The notes beneath the pieces were generated by a model. That model saw nothing but the letters and a program-made list of their open reading frames with translations, did not search any database and had not been told where the DNA came from. Below are positions 50,267 through 58,975 of a stretch of DNA of 64,000 nucleotides, piece by piece. The first letter of the stretch is position 1, and each line of letters begins with the position of its first letter. Position numbers and translations under genes: made by a program. The DNA lies in assembly GCF_900091415.1 (NCBI RefSeq), contig NZ_FMHU01000002.1, positions 3,224,001 through 3,288,000 on the forward strand, written 5' to 3'. This DNA is from Micromonospora inyonensis (GTDB taxonomy: Bacteria > Actinomycetota > Actinomycetes > Mycobacteriales > Micromonosporaceae).

Positions 50267-51898
50267 GTGTCCTCCCCCTTCGGTGAACTGACCGGCCAGG
50301 CGCACCAGCTCGTGGCCGCCGGCGACCTCTCCGGTGCCCAGGAGCTGCTCGCCGACGCGCTGGCCGACGCGGACCCGCGCCCGGCGAACGCCTCACCCGA
50401 GCTGGCCGAGGCCGCCGGCCTCCAGGCCCGGGTGCTGGTCACCCTCGGCGAACCGCACTCGGCGCGCGGCTGGGCGGCGTTCGCGTACGCCGCGCTGACC
50501 CGGCTCCACGGAGCGTCCGACCAGCGGACCATCGCCGCCGCCGCGACCCTCGCCGCGGTGCTGCACCGGGTCGGCAGCTACGCCCGCGCCGCCCGGCTGT
50601 ACCAGGAAGTGATCATCGAGCTGACCGCACTCGACGGCCCCGAGTCGCTGCGGGTGCTCGCCGCGCACGCCGACCTGGCCACCGTCGAATACGCCCGGGG
50701 CGAGTGCACGGTCGCCCGGGAGCGCCTCCAGGACGCCTGGGAGCTGCACCGCGAGGTGTACGGCGACGGGCACGTCAGCGGGATCAAGATGCTCGCCCGG
50801 CTCGGCGCGATGCAGCGCGACTGCGGTCTCTTCGCCGACGCGCACGACAACCTGGCCCTGGCCCGGGAGCTGTGTCGCCAGCACCTGGCCCCGGACGACC
50901 CGCTCGCCGCCCAGGTCGCCGGCCTGGCCCGGGCCGCCGCCAACCCGGACCACGCCTGCGACCACGTCGACGACGCCAAGCCGACGGCCCATCCGCAGGA
51001 CGCCGGGCACGGGGCGGTTCCCCGTCCCCGCGTACCGGAGGAGCCGGTCGACCGCTCCGGCGCGACCGGCGACGCGTACCCGGCGGAGCCGGACGGGTTC
51101 CGGACCCACCCCGGCGGCCAGCCCGAGGGTTGGGCGGCCGGCGGCGGGTACCGGCCCGACGCCGACGACCGCTCGTACGCGCACGACCGGCGGTTCACCG
51201 TCACCGGCCGGTACGGCGACGACCCGGACGGCGACGACTGGTGGCCCCCGGAAGGGGAGGTGAACCGCCCCGAGGAGCCGGCGGCCGCCCCTGGCCCGGC
51301 CGTGCCCCCGCTTCCGCCGTCCGTGGTCGGCCTCACCGGCGCACCACATGCGGAGGAGTCGCCGGGCGTGCACCGGGTCGCCCACCTGCCGGTGCGGGTC
51401 GGCTCGCGGCTGCCGGTGCACGTGCCCCGCCCGCCGGCCGATCCGTCCCGCCGGCTCGCGCCGCTGATCGTCGCCGGGGTGGTCGTGGTGCTGCTCGGCA
51501 CGGGAGCGGTGATCGCCGGGGTGGCGCGGGTCGGCGAGCCGGCGAGTCAGCCGCCACCCGCCCCCGGCACGCAGGCGGCCACGAGCGCGACGCCCGGCGG
51601 CACCGCGAAACCGGCCAGCGGGGCACCCGGCGCCCCGCCCAGCGGGGTCACCCTGCGCGACAACCGGGACAGCGTCACGTTGAACTGGACGTACCCGGCG
51701 GGGGCGGAGGGGCCGGTGGTGGTCTCCGGTGGCCGGGTGGGGCAGGATCCGCGTGCCTTCCAGGAGCTGCGCGCCGGCTCGACCAACTACATCGTCTACG
51801 GGCTGGACCGGGGCACCGACTACTGCTTCACGGTGGCGGTCGTCCACTCGGCGGACACCGTCGGCCGGGCGAAGCCGGTCTGCACGAAGCGGAGCTGA
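50267..51898 (+). CDS. TPR-like repeat, transmembrane and fibronectin type III protein
   Basis: The 543-residue protein has TPR-like helix pairs over residues 1-225 (GELTGQAHQLVAAGDLSGAQ, VGSYARAARLYQEVI, GLFADAHDNLALAREL). A disordered Pro/Gly/Asp-rich linker with few motifs runs to about 395, then one membrane helix (LIVAGVVVVLLGTGAVIAGV near 405) and a C-terminal FN3-like domain (SGVTLRDNRDSVTLNWTYPA to TDYCFTVAVVHS). The TPR part would be cytoplasmic and the FN3 part extracellular. The start is GTG. The role is unknown; a signalling or envelope link is inference. Confidence 0.75.
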   Translation: MSSPFGELTGQAHQLVAAGDLSGAQELLADALADADPRPANASPELAEAAGLQARVLVTLGEPHSARGWAAFAYAALTRLHGASDQRTIAAAATLAAVLHRVGSYARAARLYQEVIIELTALDGPESLRVLAAHADLATVEYARGECTVARERLQDAWELHREVYGDGHVSGIKMLARLGAMQRDCGLFADAHDNLALARELCRQHLAPDDPLAAQVAGLARAAANPDHACDHVDDAKPTAHPQDAGHGAVPRPRVPEEPVDRSGATGDAYPAEPDGFRTHPGGQPEGWAAGGGYRPDADDRSYAHDRRFTVTGRYGDDPDGDDWWPPEGEVNRPEEPAAAPGPAVPPLPPSVVGLTGAPHAEESPGVHRVAHLPVRVGSRLPVHVPRPPADPSRRLAPLIVAGVVVVLLGTGAVIAGVARVGEPASQPPPAPGTQAATSATPGGTAKPASGAPGAPPSGVTLRDNRDSVTLNWTYPAGAEGPVVVSGGRVGQDPRAFQELRAGSTNYIVYGLDRGTDYCFTVAVVHSADTVGRAKPVCTKRS

Positions 51899-51955
51899 CC
51901 GGGACGGTCCGGCCGGGCGGTCCTCCGCACCCGCCGGTGGGTCGGTCCCGGCCGG

Positions 51956-53458
51956 TCAGGTCTCCGCGTCCGGCAGGGCCGGCAGGTGCAACGAGACACG
52001 CAGGCCCGGCCCCGCGTCGGACAGCCGCACCGTGCCGCCGTGCAGCCGGACGAGTTCCCGGACGATGGCCAGCCCCAGGCCCGCGCCTCCGGCGTCCCGG
52101 GCCCGGGCGTCGTCCAGCCGGGTGAACCGGTCGAAGACCCGTTCCCGGTCGGCGGCCGGGATGCCCGGCCCGTCGTCGGTCACGGTGACCAGGTGGGTGC
52201 CGGCTCCGGGGTCGCCGGTCACCTCGATCACGACCGCGCTCCGGCAGTGGCGGACCGCGTTGTCGATGAGGTTCGTCAGGACGCGGTGCAGTTCGTCCGC
52301 GTCGCCGACCGTCCACCGGGGTCCGGACGCCGGCAGGACGCGTACCGGAGGGGAGGGGAAGCGGTCGGCGACGGCCCGGACCAGCTCGACCAGCTCGACC
52401 GGTCCGGTGGCCCGCCGCCCGCCCACCGCCCCGCGGCCCGGGGCTCCGGTCCCGGCGGCGGTGCCCGCGCCCACCGTCCCGGCGGCGGTGTTCCCGGCCT
52501 CGTCCAGGCGGGCCAGCAGCAGCAGGTCGTCGACGAGACGGCTGAGCCGTTCGGTGTCCGCGAGCAGGTCCCGGGACACCGCCGGCCAGTCGGTCCGCTC
52601 CCCCAGCCGCCCGGCCACCTCCAGTTCGGTACGCATGTTCGTCAGCGGGCTGCGCAACTCGTGGGCGGCGTCGGCGAGGAACGCCCGTTGCCGGGCCCGG
52701 GCCGCCTCCAACCGGGCCAGCATGTCGTTCAGGGTGATCGCCAAGCGGTGGATCTCGTCGCGGGACGCCGGCACCGGCAGCCGCCCGCCACCGGCCCGGC
52801 CGGTGATCTCCTCGGCGCCGCTGCGCAGCGCCTCCACCGGGCGCAGGGTGGCCCCGACCACCCGCCAGGCCACCCCGCCGAGGATCGCCACCAGCAACGG
52901 GAAGCTCACCAGCAGGACGAACCGGACCACCTCGGCGCTCTGCGTCACGTCCGCCATCGATTTGCCGACCAGGACGGTCAACGGCTCGGACGGCGTCCCA
53001 GCTGGCACGCTGACCACCCGCACCCGGCCGGGAAGTCCCAGCCGTTCCCCCCGGACGAAGGTGCGGTCCCGGGCGGAGTGGTCGATCCGGTCCACCGGCA
53101 GCATCGGCACCAGCCGGTCGGCGTCGATCGAGGCGGCCCGGACCCGCCCCTGCCGGTCGACCACCTGGACGCGCACCTGACCGGCGACCACCGGCAGCGG
53201 ATCGGGCAGCGCGTTCTCGGCGGCCAGCAGCGCCACCGCGTCGGCGGTCCGGAACGCCTCGTCGTCGACGCTGCGTTGCAGGACGTGGCCGAGCGCGCCG
53301 AGCAGCGCCAACCCGCCCACCGCCAGCCCGACGGCCAGCCCGAGGACGCTGACCAGGGTCAGTCGACCGCGCAGCCCGATGGTGGGCGGCCGACGGCTAC
53401 CCACCCGCGCCACCCGGACCGGCCCCGAGTCCTGGTCCCGCTCCGACGGTCGGGTCAT
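51956..53458 (-). CDS. HAMP-domain sensor histidine kinase
   Basis: The 500-residue protein has two membrane helices (near 30-60 and 170-195) flanking an extracytoplasmic sensor of about 110 residues. A HAMP segment follows around VVGATLRPVEALRSGAEEITG, then the H box DAAHELRSPLTNM near 250, an N box NLIDNAVRH near 400 and G boxes DDGPGIP and GGAGLGLAIVRE near 435-470. A Gly/Ala-rich insert lies after the H box. The response regulator gene ends inside its first codons (4-nt overlap). The signal is unknown. Confidence 0.9.
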   Translation of the reverse strand: MTRPSERDQDSGPVRVARVGSRRPPTIGLRGRLTLVSVLGLAVGLAVGGLALLGALGHVLQRSVDDEAFRTADAVALLAAENALPDPLPVVAGQVRVQVVDRQGRVRAASIDADRLVPMLPVDRIDHSARDRTFVRGERLGLPGRVRVVSVPAGTPSEPLTVLVGKSMADVTQSAEVVRFVLLVSFPLLVAILGGVAWRVVGATLRPVEALRSGAEEITGRAGGGRLPVPASRDEIHRLAITLNDMLARLEAARARQRAFLADAAHELRSPLTNMRTELEVAGRLGERTDWPAVSRDLLADTERLSRLVDDLLLLARLDEAGNTAAGTVGAGTAAGTGAPGRGAVGGRRATGPVELVELVRAVADRFPSPPVRVLPASGPRWTVGDADELHRVLTNLIDNAVRHCRSAVVIEVTGDPGAGTHLVTVTDDGPGIPAADRERVFDRFTRLDDARARDAGGAGLGLAIVRELVRLHGGTVRLSDAGPGLRVSLHLPALPDAET

Positions 53459-54111
53459 GGCGTGAGGCGGTAGCCGGCGCCGCGGACGGTCTCCAGGTGG
53501 TGCCGGCCGATCTTGCGGCGGAGGTAGCCGACGTACACCTCCACCGCGTTCGGCGCGGTCTCCAGGCTGGCGTCCCAGACGTGGTCGAGCAGTTCGGTCT
53601 TGGAGACCACCTCTCCGGGGCGGCGCATCAGGTAGTCCAACAGGGCGAACTCCCGGGCGGTCAGGGCGATCTCGGCGTCGCCCCGGGTCACCCGGCGGCC
53701 GGCCGGGTCGAGGCTGAGGTCACCGACGGTCAGCACGGTGGGTCGTTGCGGCGCGCCCCGACGCAGCAGGGCCCGCAGCCGGGCCAGCAGCACCACGTAC
53801 GAGAAGGGTTTGGTGAGGTAGTCGTCGGCCCCGCAGTCCAGCCCGTCGGCCTGGTCGTACTCGCCGTCCTTGGCCGAGAGCATGAGCACCGGCAGCCAGT
53901 GCTCCTCGGCGCGGAGCCGACGCACCAGCTCGTAGCCGGAGAGCCCGGGGAGCATCACGTCGAGGATCATCGCGTCGTACCCGCCGTGCCGGGCCGCCTC
54001 CAGCCCGGCCGGACCGGTGGCCGCCACGTCGACCGCGAAGCCCTCCGCCTGGAGGCCCCGTTGCAGGGTCCCGGCGAGCCGGGTCTCGTCCTCCACCACC
54101 AGCAGTCGCAC
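53455..54111 (-). CDS. OmpR/PhoB-type response regulator
   Basis: The 218-residue protein has a receiver domain with the phospho-acceptor Asp in AMILDVMLPGLSG near residue 51, DDYLTKPFSYVVLLARLRALLRR with the conserved lysine near 100, and a winged-helix domain with LTAREFALLDYLMRRPGEVVSK, APNAVEVYVGYLRRKIGR and VRGAGYRL. The start is GTG. It is upstream of the kinase gene in one operon and divergent from a LolA-like gene that may be its target. Confidence 0.95.
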   Translation of the reverse strand: MRLLVVEDETRLAGTLQRGLQAEGFAVDVAATGPAGLEAARHGGYDAMILDVMLPGLSGYELVRRLRAEEHWLPVLMLSAKDGEYDQADGLDCGADDYLTKPFSYVVLLARLRALLRRGAPQRPTVLTVGDLSLDPAGRRVTRGDAEIALTAREFALLDYLMRRPGEVVSKTELLDHVWDASLETAPNAVEVYVGYLRRKIGRHHLETVRGAGYRLTP

Positions 54112-54204
54112 GGGTCAAGGGTGCCACCGCCGCGCCGCCCGCCGGTTCGTTCTCCTCAGCACCTTCACAGCATCCGTCGGGCAGGATGGCGGAAGGAGGT
54201 GCAC

Positions 54205-55338
54205 ATGTCTGTTCTGACAAGCCGTCCGGCGTTGCGCTGGGTCGTGCCGACGGCCGCGACGGTCGTCCTGCTCGGGGGTGGCGCGGCGGTCGGCCGGTTC
54301 GCCGCCGAGGCCGAGCCGAGCCTGCCGCCGAGGAGCGCCGCCCAGCTCCTGGTCGACCTGCAGACGTCCCGGCTGGAGGGACTCTCCGGCACCGTGGTGC
54401 AGCGCGCCGACCTCGGCCTGCCGCCGCTGGTCGCCAGGGTCGCGGAGCGCCGCGAGGACCTGACCGCCCTGGTCGCCGGTACGCACACCATGCGGGTCTG
54501 GTACTCCGGCCCGGACAAGGCGCGGATCGCGTTCAAGGACACCATGGGCGAGCGGGACGTGATCCGCAACGGCACCGACCTGTGGGTCTGGAACAGCAAG
54601 AAGAACGAGGCCCACCACCGGACGCTGCCGGCCGACGCCGGGCAGCGGGCCGGTGCCGACCGGGAGCTGCCGGTCACGCCGGCCGAGGCCGCCGACCGGG
54701 CGCTGGCCGCGATCGACCCGAGCACCGAGGTCAGCGTCGGCCGGTCCGCGACGGTGGCCGGGCGGGACGCGTACGAGCTCGTGCTCAAGCCGAGGGACGC
54801 CGCCTCCCTGGTCGACCAGGTGCGGATCGCGCTGGACGCGAAGGAGCACGTGCCGCTGCGCTTCGAGCTCTTCGCCGACGCGGGGGACGCACCGGCGATC
54901 GAGGTGGCCTTCACCCAGGTCGACTTCGGCCGTCCGGCCGCCGACCAGTTCACCTTCAACCCGCCGCCGGGCGTGAAGGTGAACGAGGAGAAGTCCCCGG
55001 CACGTCCGGCAAGGCCGGAGCGGAGCGCGCCGGGGAAGCCGGGCGACGCGAAGGACCGGGACACCACCGTGGTCGGTGAGGGCTGGGCCGCCGTGCTGGT
55101 CGCCCGGACCGGTACCGGGACGGACCGGCCGGCGGGGAAGGACGCCCCCGCCAGCCAGCCGGAGAAGGCGGACGCCGCCGGACTGGACCTGCTCAACCAG
55201 CTGCCGAAGGTCAGCGGGGCCTGGGGCAGCGGCCGGCTCTTCTCCGGGACGATCTTCAGCGTGCTGCTCACCGACGACGGGCGGGTGCTCGCCGGCCTGG
55301 TCACGCCGGAGCGGCTCTACGAGGTCGCCCGCGGCTGA
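54205..55338 (+). CDS. LolA-like exported protein (DUF2092-type), possible lipoprotein carrier relative
   Basis: The 377-residue protein has an N-terminal hydrophobic segment (WVVPTAATVVLLGGGAAVG) and a LolA-fold core: LLVDLQTSRLEGLSGTVVQ, HTMRVWYSGPDKARIAFKDT, GTDLWVWNSKKNEAHH, GRDAYELVLKPRD, VPLRFELFADAG. It ends with a charged Lys/Pro linker and a final LFSGTIFSVLLTDDGRVLAG domain. AGGAGGT lies 4 nt before the ATG. It is divergent from the response regulator and may report on envelope stress, by analogy with similar actinomycete units (inference). Confidence 0.75.
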   Translation: MSVLTSRPALRWVVPTAATVVLLGGGAAVGRFAAEAEPSLPPRSAAQLLVDLQTSRLEGLSGTVVQRADLGLPPLVARVAERREDLTALVAGTHTMRVWYSGPDKARIAFKDTMGERDVIRNGTDLWVWNSKKNEAHHRTLPADAGQRAGADRELPVTPAEAADRALAAIDPSTEVSVGRSATVAGRDAYELVLKPRDAASLVDQVRIALDAKEHVPLRFELFADAGDAPAIEVAFTQVDFGRPAADQFTFNPPPGVKVNEEKSPARPARPERSAPGKPGDAKDRDTTVVGEGWAAVLVARTGTGTDRPAGKDAPASQPEKADAAGLDLLNQLPKVSGAWGSGRLFSGTIFSVLLTDDGRVLAGLVTPERLYEVARG

Positions 55339-55357
55339 CCCCGTCCGAACGACCATG

Positions 55358-55398
55358 ACTCGCGTCACCGGAACCCGTTCCGGTGACGCGAGTTCTTT
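55358..55398 (+). terminator. intrinsic terminator after the LolA-like gene
   Basis: ACTCGCGTCACCGGAAC (55358-55374) and its complement (55377-55393) form a stem of 17 bp, with some terminal pairs opening to make the loop. TCTTT follows. It lies 19 nt after the stop. Confidence 0.8.
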
Positions 55399-55465
55399 CC
55401 CGGGACTTGGTCGGCACCGCCCCGGCACGCTATCTTTCTCAGTTCAGACACAAAAAGAACGACCA

Positions 55466-55494
55466 TTGAAAATGGCCGTTCAGCTTCATTTTAT
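55466..55494 (+). promoter_or_regulatory. candidate sigma-A-like promoter of helR
   Basis: TTGAAA (55466-55471) and TTTTAT (55489-55494) are 17 nt apart in an AT-rich leader. A start of transcription near 55501 would leave about 10 nt before the TTG chosen as start codon and would exclude the ATG at 55472. Judged by eye only. Confidence 0.45.
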
Positions 55495-55510
55495 CGAATT
55501 GGGAGAGCGC

Positions 55511-57799
55511 TTGTCAACGCAGTCCGACGAGCAGCAGCACACCGACGAGATCGGCCGCGAGCAGGAGTACGTCTCGATGCTCTACCGCCGGCTGGACGGG
55601 CTGCGGGACCAGGCCGCCCACCGGCTGGCCGAGGAACTGCGCAGCGACGGTGGCACCATGCAGGCCCGGTCCCAGCGGGACACCGCCGTGCGGATGTACG
55701 CCGAACAGGTGGAGCAGTTCTCCGCCGTCGAGCAGGGGCTCTGCTTCGGCCGGCTGGACGCCGACGACGGCTCACGCCACTACATCGGCCGGATCGGGAT
55801 CTTCGACACCCGCGACGACTACGACCCGCTGCTGATGGACTGGCGGGCCCCGGCCGCCCGACCGTTCTACCTCGCCACGGCGGCCAACCCCCAGGGCGTA
55901 CGCCGCCGTCGGCACCTGCGGACCCGGGACCGCAAGGTGGTCGGGTTGCACGACGAGACCCTGGACCTGGCCAGCGCCTCCCCCACCGCGCACGAGGAAC
56001 TGACCGGTGAGGCGTCCCTGCTGGCGGCGTTGGACGCCAGCCGTACCGGCCGGATGCGGGACATCGTCGAGACCATCCAGGCGGAACAGGACCGGGTGAT
56101 CCGGGCCGACCTGGGTGGCGTGCTCGTCGTGCAGGGCGGGCCGGGCACCGGCAAGACCGCGGTCGCGCTGCACCGCGCCGCGTACCTGCTCTACACCCAC
56201 CGCCGGGAACTCTCCAGTCGCGGCGTCCTGCTGGTCGGGCCGAACGCGACCTTCCTGCGCTACATCTCGCAGGTGCTGCCCACGCTGGCCGAGACCGGTG
56301 TGCTGCTGCGCACGCCGGGTGACCTCTTCCCCGGAGTGGCCGCCCACCGCGCCGAGTCGGCCCGGACCGCGGCGCTGAAGGGCCGGCTGGTGATGACCGA
56401 GGTGCTCGCGGGCGCCGTCCGGGACCGGCAACGGGTGCCGGACGAGCCGCTGGAGATCGAGCTGGAGCAGCGGGACGTGCTGACGCTGACCCCGCAGATG
56501 TGCCGGGAGGCGCGCGAGCGGGCCCGCCGTTCGGGCCGGCCGCACAACCTGGCCCGTGCCCTGTTCGACATCGAGGTCGTCCATGCCCTCGCCGACCAGG
56601 AGGCCGACCGCATCGGCGCGGACCCACTGGGCGGGGAGAACCTGCTCGACGAGGCCGACGTCGCGGAGATCCGCCGGGAACTGCGGGAGGAACCGGGCGT
56701 ACGGACGGTGCTGGACGAACTCTGGCCGGTGCTGACGCCGCAGCGCCTGCTGGCCGACCTGTTCGCCGACCCGGACCGGATCGCCACCGCCGCGCCCATG
56801 CTCGACGAGGCGGAACGGGCGCTCCTGCACCGCGAACCGGGCGGGTGGGCCCCCTCCGACGCGCCCCTGCTCGACGAGGCCGCCGAACTGCTCGGCGAGG
56901 ACGACCGGGCGGCCGCGGCCCGACGGGAACGGATCCGCTCGCAGGCGCGTGAGTACGCCGAGGGCGTGCTGGAGATCTGGCGGGGTTCCCGTTCCATCGA
57001 CGTGGAGGACGAGGCGGACGGCGGTGAGATCCTCGGCGTCACCGACCTGCTCGACGCCGACCGGCTGCTGGACCGGCAGGAGACCGGCGACTCGCTGACC
57101 ACCGCCGAGCGGGCCGCCGCCGACCGGAACTGGGCCTTCGGGCACGTCATCGTGGACGAGGCGCAGGAGCTGTCACCGATGGCCTGGCGGCTGCTGATGC
57201 GCCGCTGCCCGAGCCGGTCGATGACCATCGTCGGGGACGTCGCGCAGACCGGCGCGCTGGCCGGGACCCCGTCCTGGCGGGAGGCGCTGGAACCGTACGT
57301 CGCGGACCGGTGGCGGTTGGCGGAGCTGACCGTCAGCTACCGCACCCCGGCCGAGATCATGGCGGTCGCCGCCGACGTGCTCGCCCGGATCGACCCCGGA
57401 CTACGCCCGCCCCGCTCGGTACGCAGCACCGGTGTCGAACCCCGGACGCTGACGGTCACCCGGGGGCGGCTCGCCGCCGAACTGGTCGACGTGGCCACCC
57501 GGGAGGTCGCCGGCCTCGGCGACGGCCGGCTCGGCGTGATCGTGCCGGCCGGACACGTCGACGAGCTGGGCGCGGCGGTGAGCGGGGCGCTTCCGGAGGC
57601 GGCGGTGGGCGAGCACCCGGAACTGGAGAGCCAGACCGTGGTGCTGACCGTCGCCCAGGCAAAGGGGCTGGAGTTCGACTCCGTCCTGCTGGTCGACCCG
57701 GACTCGATCGTCGCCGAGTCCCCGCGCGGTGAGAGTGACCTCTACGTCGCCCTCACCCGCGCCACCCAGCGCCTCACCACTCTCGTCCCCACCCCCTGA
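55511..57799 (+). CDS. helR: HelR-type UvrD-like ATPase (RNA polymerase recycling / rifamycin tolerance)
   Basis: The 762-residue protein opens with EIGREQEYVSMLYRRLDGLR and has the HelR pattern: DADDGSRHYIGRIGIFDTRDDY, MDWRAPAARPFYLATAANP, Walker A GGPGTGKTAVALH near residue 215, DEAQELSPMAWRLLM near 555, GDVAQTGA, and VLTVAQAKGLEFDSVLLVDP near 720 with YVALTRATQRL at the end. HelR displaces stalled or rifamycin-bound RNA polymerase. The TTG start at 55511 (GGGAGAG upstream) fits the homologous N-terminus; ATG 55472 is an alternative. It is convergent with the next gene. The symbol is given by family resemblance. Confidence 0.85.
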   Translation: MSTQSDEQQHTDEIGREQEYVSMLYRRLDGLRDQAAHRLAEELRSDGGTMQARSQRDTAVRMYAEQVEQFSAVEQGLCFGRLDADDGSRHYIGRIGIFDTRDDYDPLLMDWRAPAARPFYLATAANPQGVRRRRHLRTRDRKVVGLHDETLDLASASPTAHEELTGEASLLAALDASRTGRMRDIVETIQAEQDRVIRADLGGVLVVQGGPGTGKTAVALHRAAYLLYTHRRELSSRGVLLVGPNATFLRYISQVLPTLAETGVLLRTPGDLFPGVAAHRAESARTAALKGRLVMTEVLAGAVRDRQRVPDEPLEIELEQRDVLTLTPQMCREARERARRSGRPHNLARALFDIEVVHALADQEADRIGADPLGGENLLDEADVAEIRRELREEPGVRTVLDELWPVLTPQRLLADLFADPDRIATAAPMLDEAERALLHREPGGWAPSDAPLLDEAAELLGEDDRAAAARRERIRSQAREYAEGVLEIWRGSRSIDVEDEADGGEILGVTDLLDADRLLDRQETGDSLTTAERAAADRNWAFGHVIVDEAQELSPMAWRLLMRRCPSRSMTIVGDVAQTGALAGTPSWREALEPYVADRWRLAELTVSYRTPAEIMAVAADVLARIDPGLRPPRSVRSTGVEPRTLTVTRGRLAAELVDVATREVAGLGDGRLGVIVPAGHVDELGAAVSGALPEAAVGEHPELESQTVVLTVAQAKGLEFDSVLLVDPDSIVAESPRGESDLYVALTRATQRLTTLVPTP

Positions 57800-57805
57800 A
57801 CCGCT

Positions 57806-57844
57806 CCACCCCACCCCCGCGCCGCCAGCGCGGGGGTGAGGTGG
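57806..57844. terminator. bidirectional hairpin between helR and the next gene
   Basis: Arms 57806-57822 and 57828-57844 are complementary over 16 of 17 positions with a 5-nt loop. It lies between two convergent genes and probably serves both. Confidence 0.75.
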
Positions 57845-57855
57845 ACAGGCGTGGG

Positions 57856-58257
57856 TCAGTCGTCGGTGAAGCCGCCGATCTGGCTGGCGGCGGAGGACTG
57901 GTCGCTGGTCGTGCTGCCGGCCGGCGTACTCAGGCCACCGGTGGTGGCGTCCCCGGTGGTGGTGGGGGCGACCGTGCCGGGGTGCCGTTCCGGCTGCCGG
58001 GCGATGCGCCGTACGCTCGCCGGTCCGGCGGTGCCACCGGTGGTGGTGACAGCTCCCTGGCCGCGGGTCGGGCCGCCGTCGCGCAGCACCTCCGGGTCGA
58101 TCGGTACATCCGCCGGGTCGCCCGGGTCCTCACGTTGGAGCTGCTGCTGGACGTCGCTCGGGGGCGAGTTCACCTCGTTCAGGGCGTCCTCGCCGTAGGC
58201 CCCGGCGAGGAGTCGTTCCTCGCTCCGTCGGGCGGATTCGCGCATGTTCTCGGACAC
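57856..58257 (-). CDS. hypothetical protein, low-complexity C-terminal half
   Basis: The 133-residue protein starts with VSENMRESARRSEERLLAGAYGED (key helix ESARRSEERLL), then a polar segment and a Thr/Gly/Ala/Pro-rich disordered end. GAGG lies 8 nt before the GTG at 58257. No membrane segment or known family. The divergent neighbour at 58479 is also a short, disordered-plus-membrane protein, so they may share a control region. Confidence 0.55.
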   Translation of the reverse strand: MSENMRESARRSEERLLAGAYGEDALNEVNSPPSDVQQQLQREDPGDPADVPIDPEVLRDGGPTRGQGAVTTTGGTAGPASVRRIARQPERHPGTVAPTTTGDATTGGLSTPAGSTTSDQSSAASQIGGFTDD

Positions 58258-58478
58258 GTGGATCACCTCGCAGAAATGTCGGTGACCCGTTGCCTGCCCG
58301 ACCCCGGCTCGGCTAAACGCGCCGGTCGGGGGCCGCGACCGGTGGCATCCGACCGGAGTTCCGGGTTACTGGCCCACCGACGCCGGGTAGCCAGGCGGTG
58401 CCCCGCCAAGTACCGCCCCGTGACCGGAACACGGAGTGGGGTGTGGGTGCAGGACTCATCGCATCCGAGGAGGACAAG

Positions 58479-58877
58479 ATGAGCACGCAGGCTGCAAGCA
58501 CCAGGCCGACCAACCGTCCGGCGCAGGACATGCCGACCAGGATGGGACAGGACATGCCGAACCGCGCGGTCGCGGAGGCACCGACGCGTCCGATGGCGGC
58601 CATGCACGACGGTCGTGCCGAGGCCGTGCAGGCACCCGGTACGGAGACGAAGAACGCGTTCCGTACCACGGAGTTCTGGGTCTACATCGCCGCCGTGGTC
58701 GGTGTTCTGGCCGCCTCCCAGCTGGTCGGACGGAACTCGACCGGGGTGGACGTCTTCCGGGCCGACAACGCCTGGTTCATGGTCACGCTGCTGACCATCG
58801 GTTACCTGGCTAGCCGTGGTCTGGCCAAGGCCGGCAGCGCCTTCCGCAGCGGCGCGGAGCGCACCGCCCGGCACTGA
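58479..58877 (+). CDS. hypothetical membrane protein with disordered N-terminus
   Basis: The 132-residue protein has a Met/Pro/Arg-rich first 60 residues, then two hydrophobic segments (FWVYIAAVVGVLAASQLVG near 70-88 and FMVTLLTIGYLASRGLA near 103-119). The GAGGAGG box lies 5 nt before the ATG. No family is recognised. A strong hairpin follows the stop. Confidence 0.7.
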   Translation: MSTQAASTRPTNRPAQDMPTRMGQDMPNRAVAEAPTRPMAAMHDGRAEAVQAPGTETKNAFRTTEFWVYIAAVVGVLAASQLVGRNSTGVDVFRADNAWFMVTLLTIGYLASRGLAKAGSAFRSGAERTARH

Positions 58878-58923
58878 CCGACCGGGATGAACGGTACGGC
58901 CGGTCGTCGACCGGCGTCACCGC

Positions 58924-58960
58924 GACGGTGGCCTCCGGGGGTTCCCCGGAGGCCACCGTC
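58924..58960. terminator. perfect 17-bp hairpin between convergent genes
   Basis: GACGGTGGCCTCCGGGG (58924-58940) and its exact complement (58944-58960) with a 3-nt loop. It lies between the membrane protein gene and the Spo0M-like gene, which converge. Confidence 0.85.
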
Positions 58961-58975
58961 GTCGGCAGGCGCGGG

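Noticed and set aside
55340..55510. Rifamycin-associated element before helR.
   Set aside because: I found no sequence resembling the 19-bp inverted repeat in this interval.
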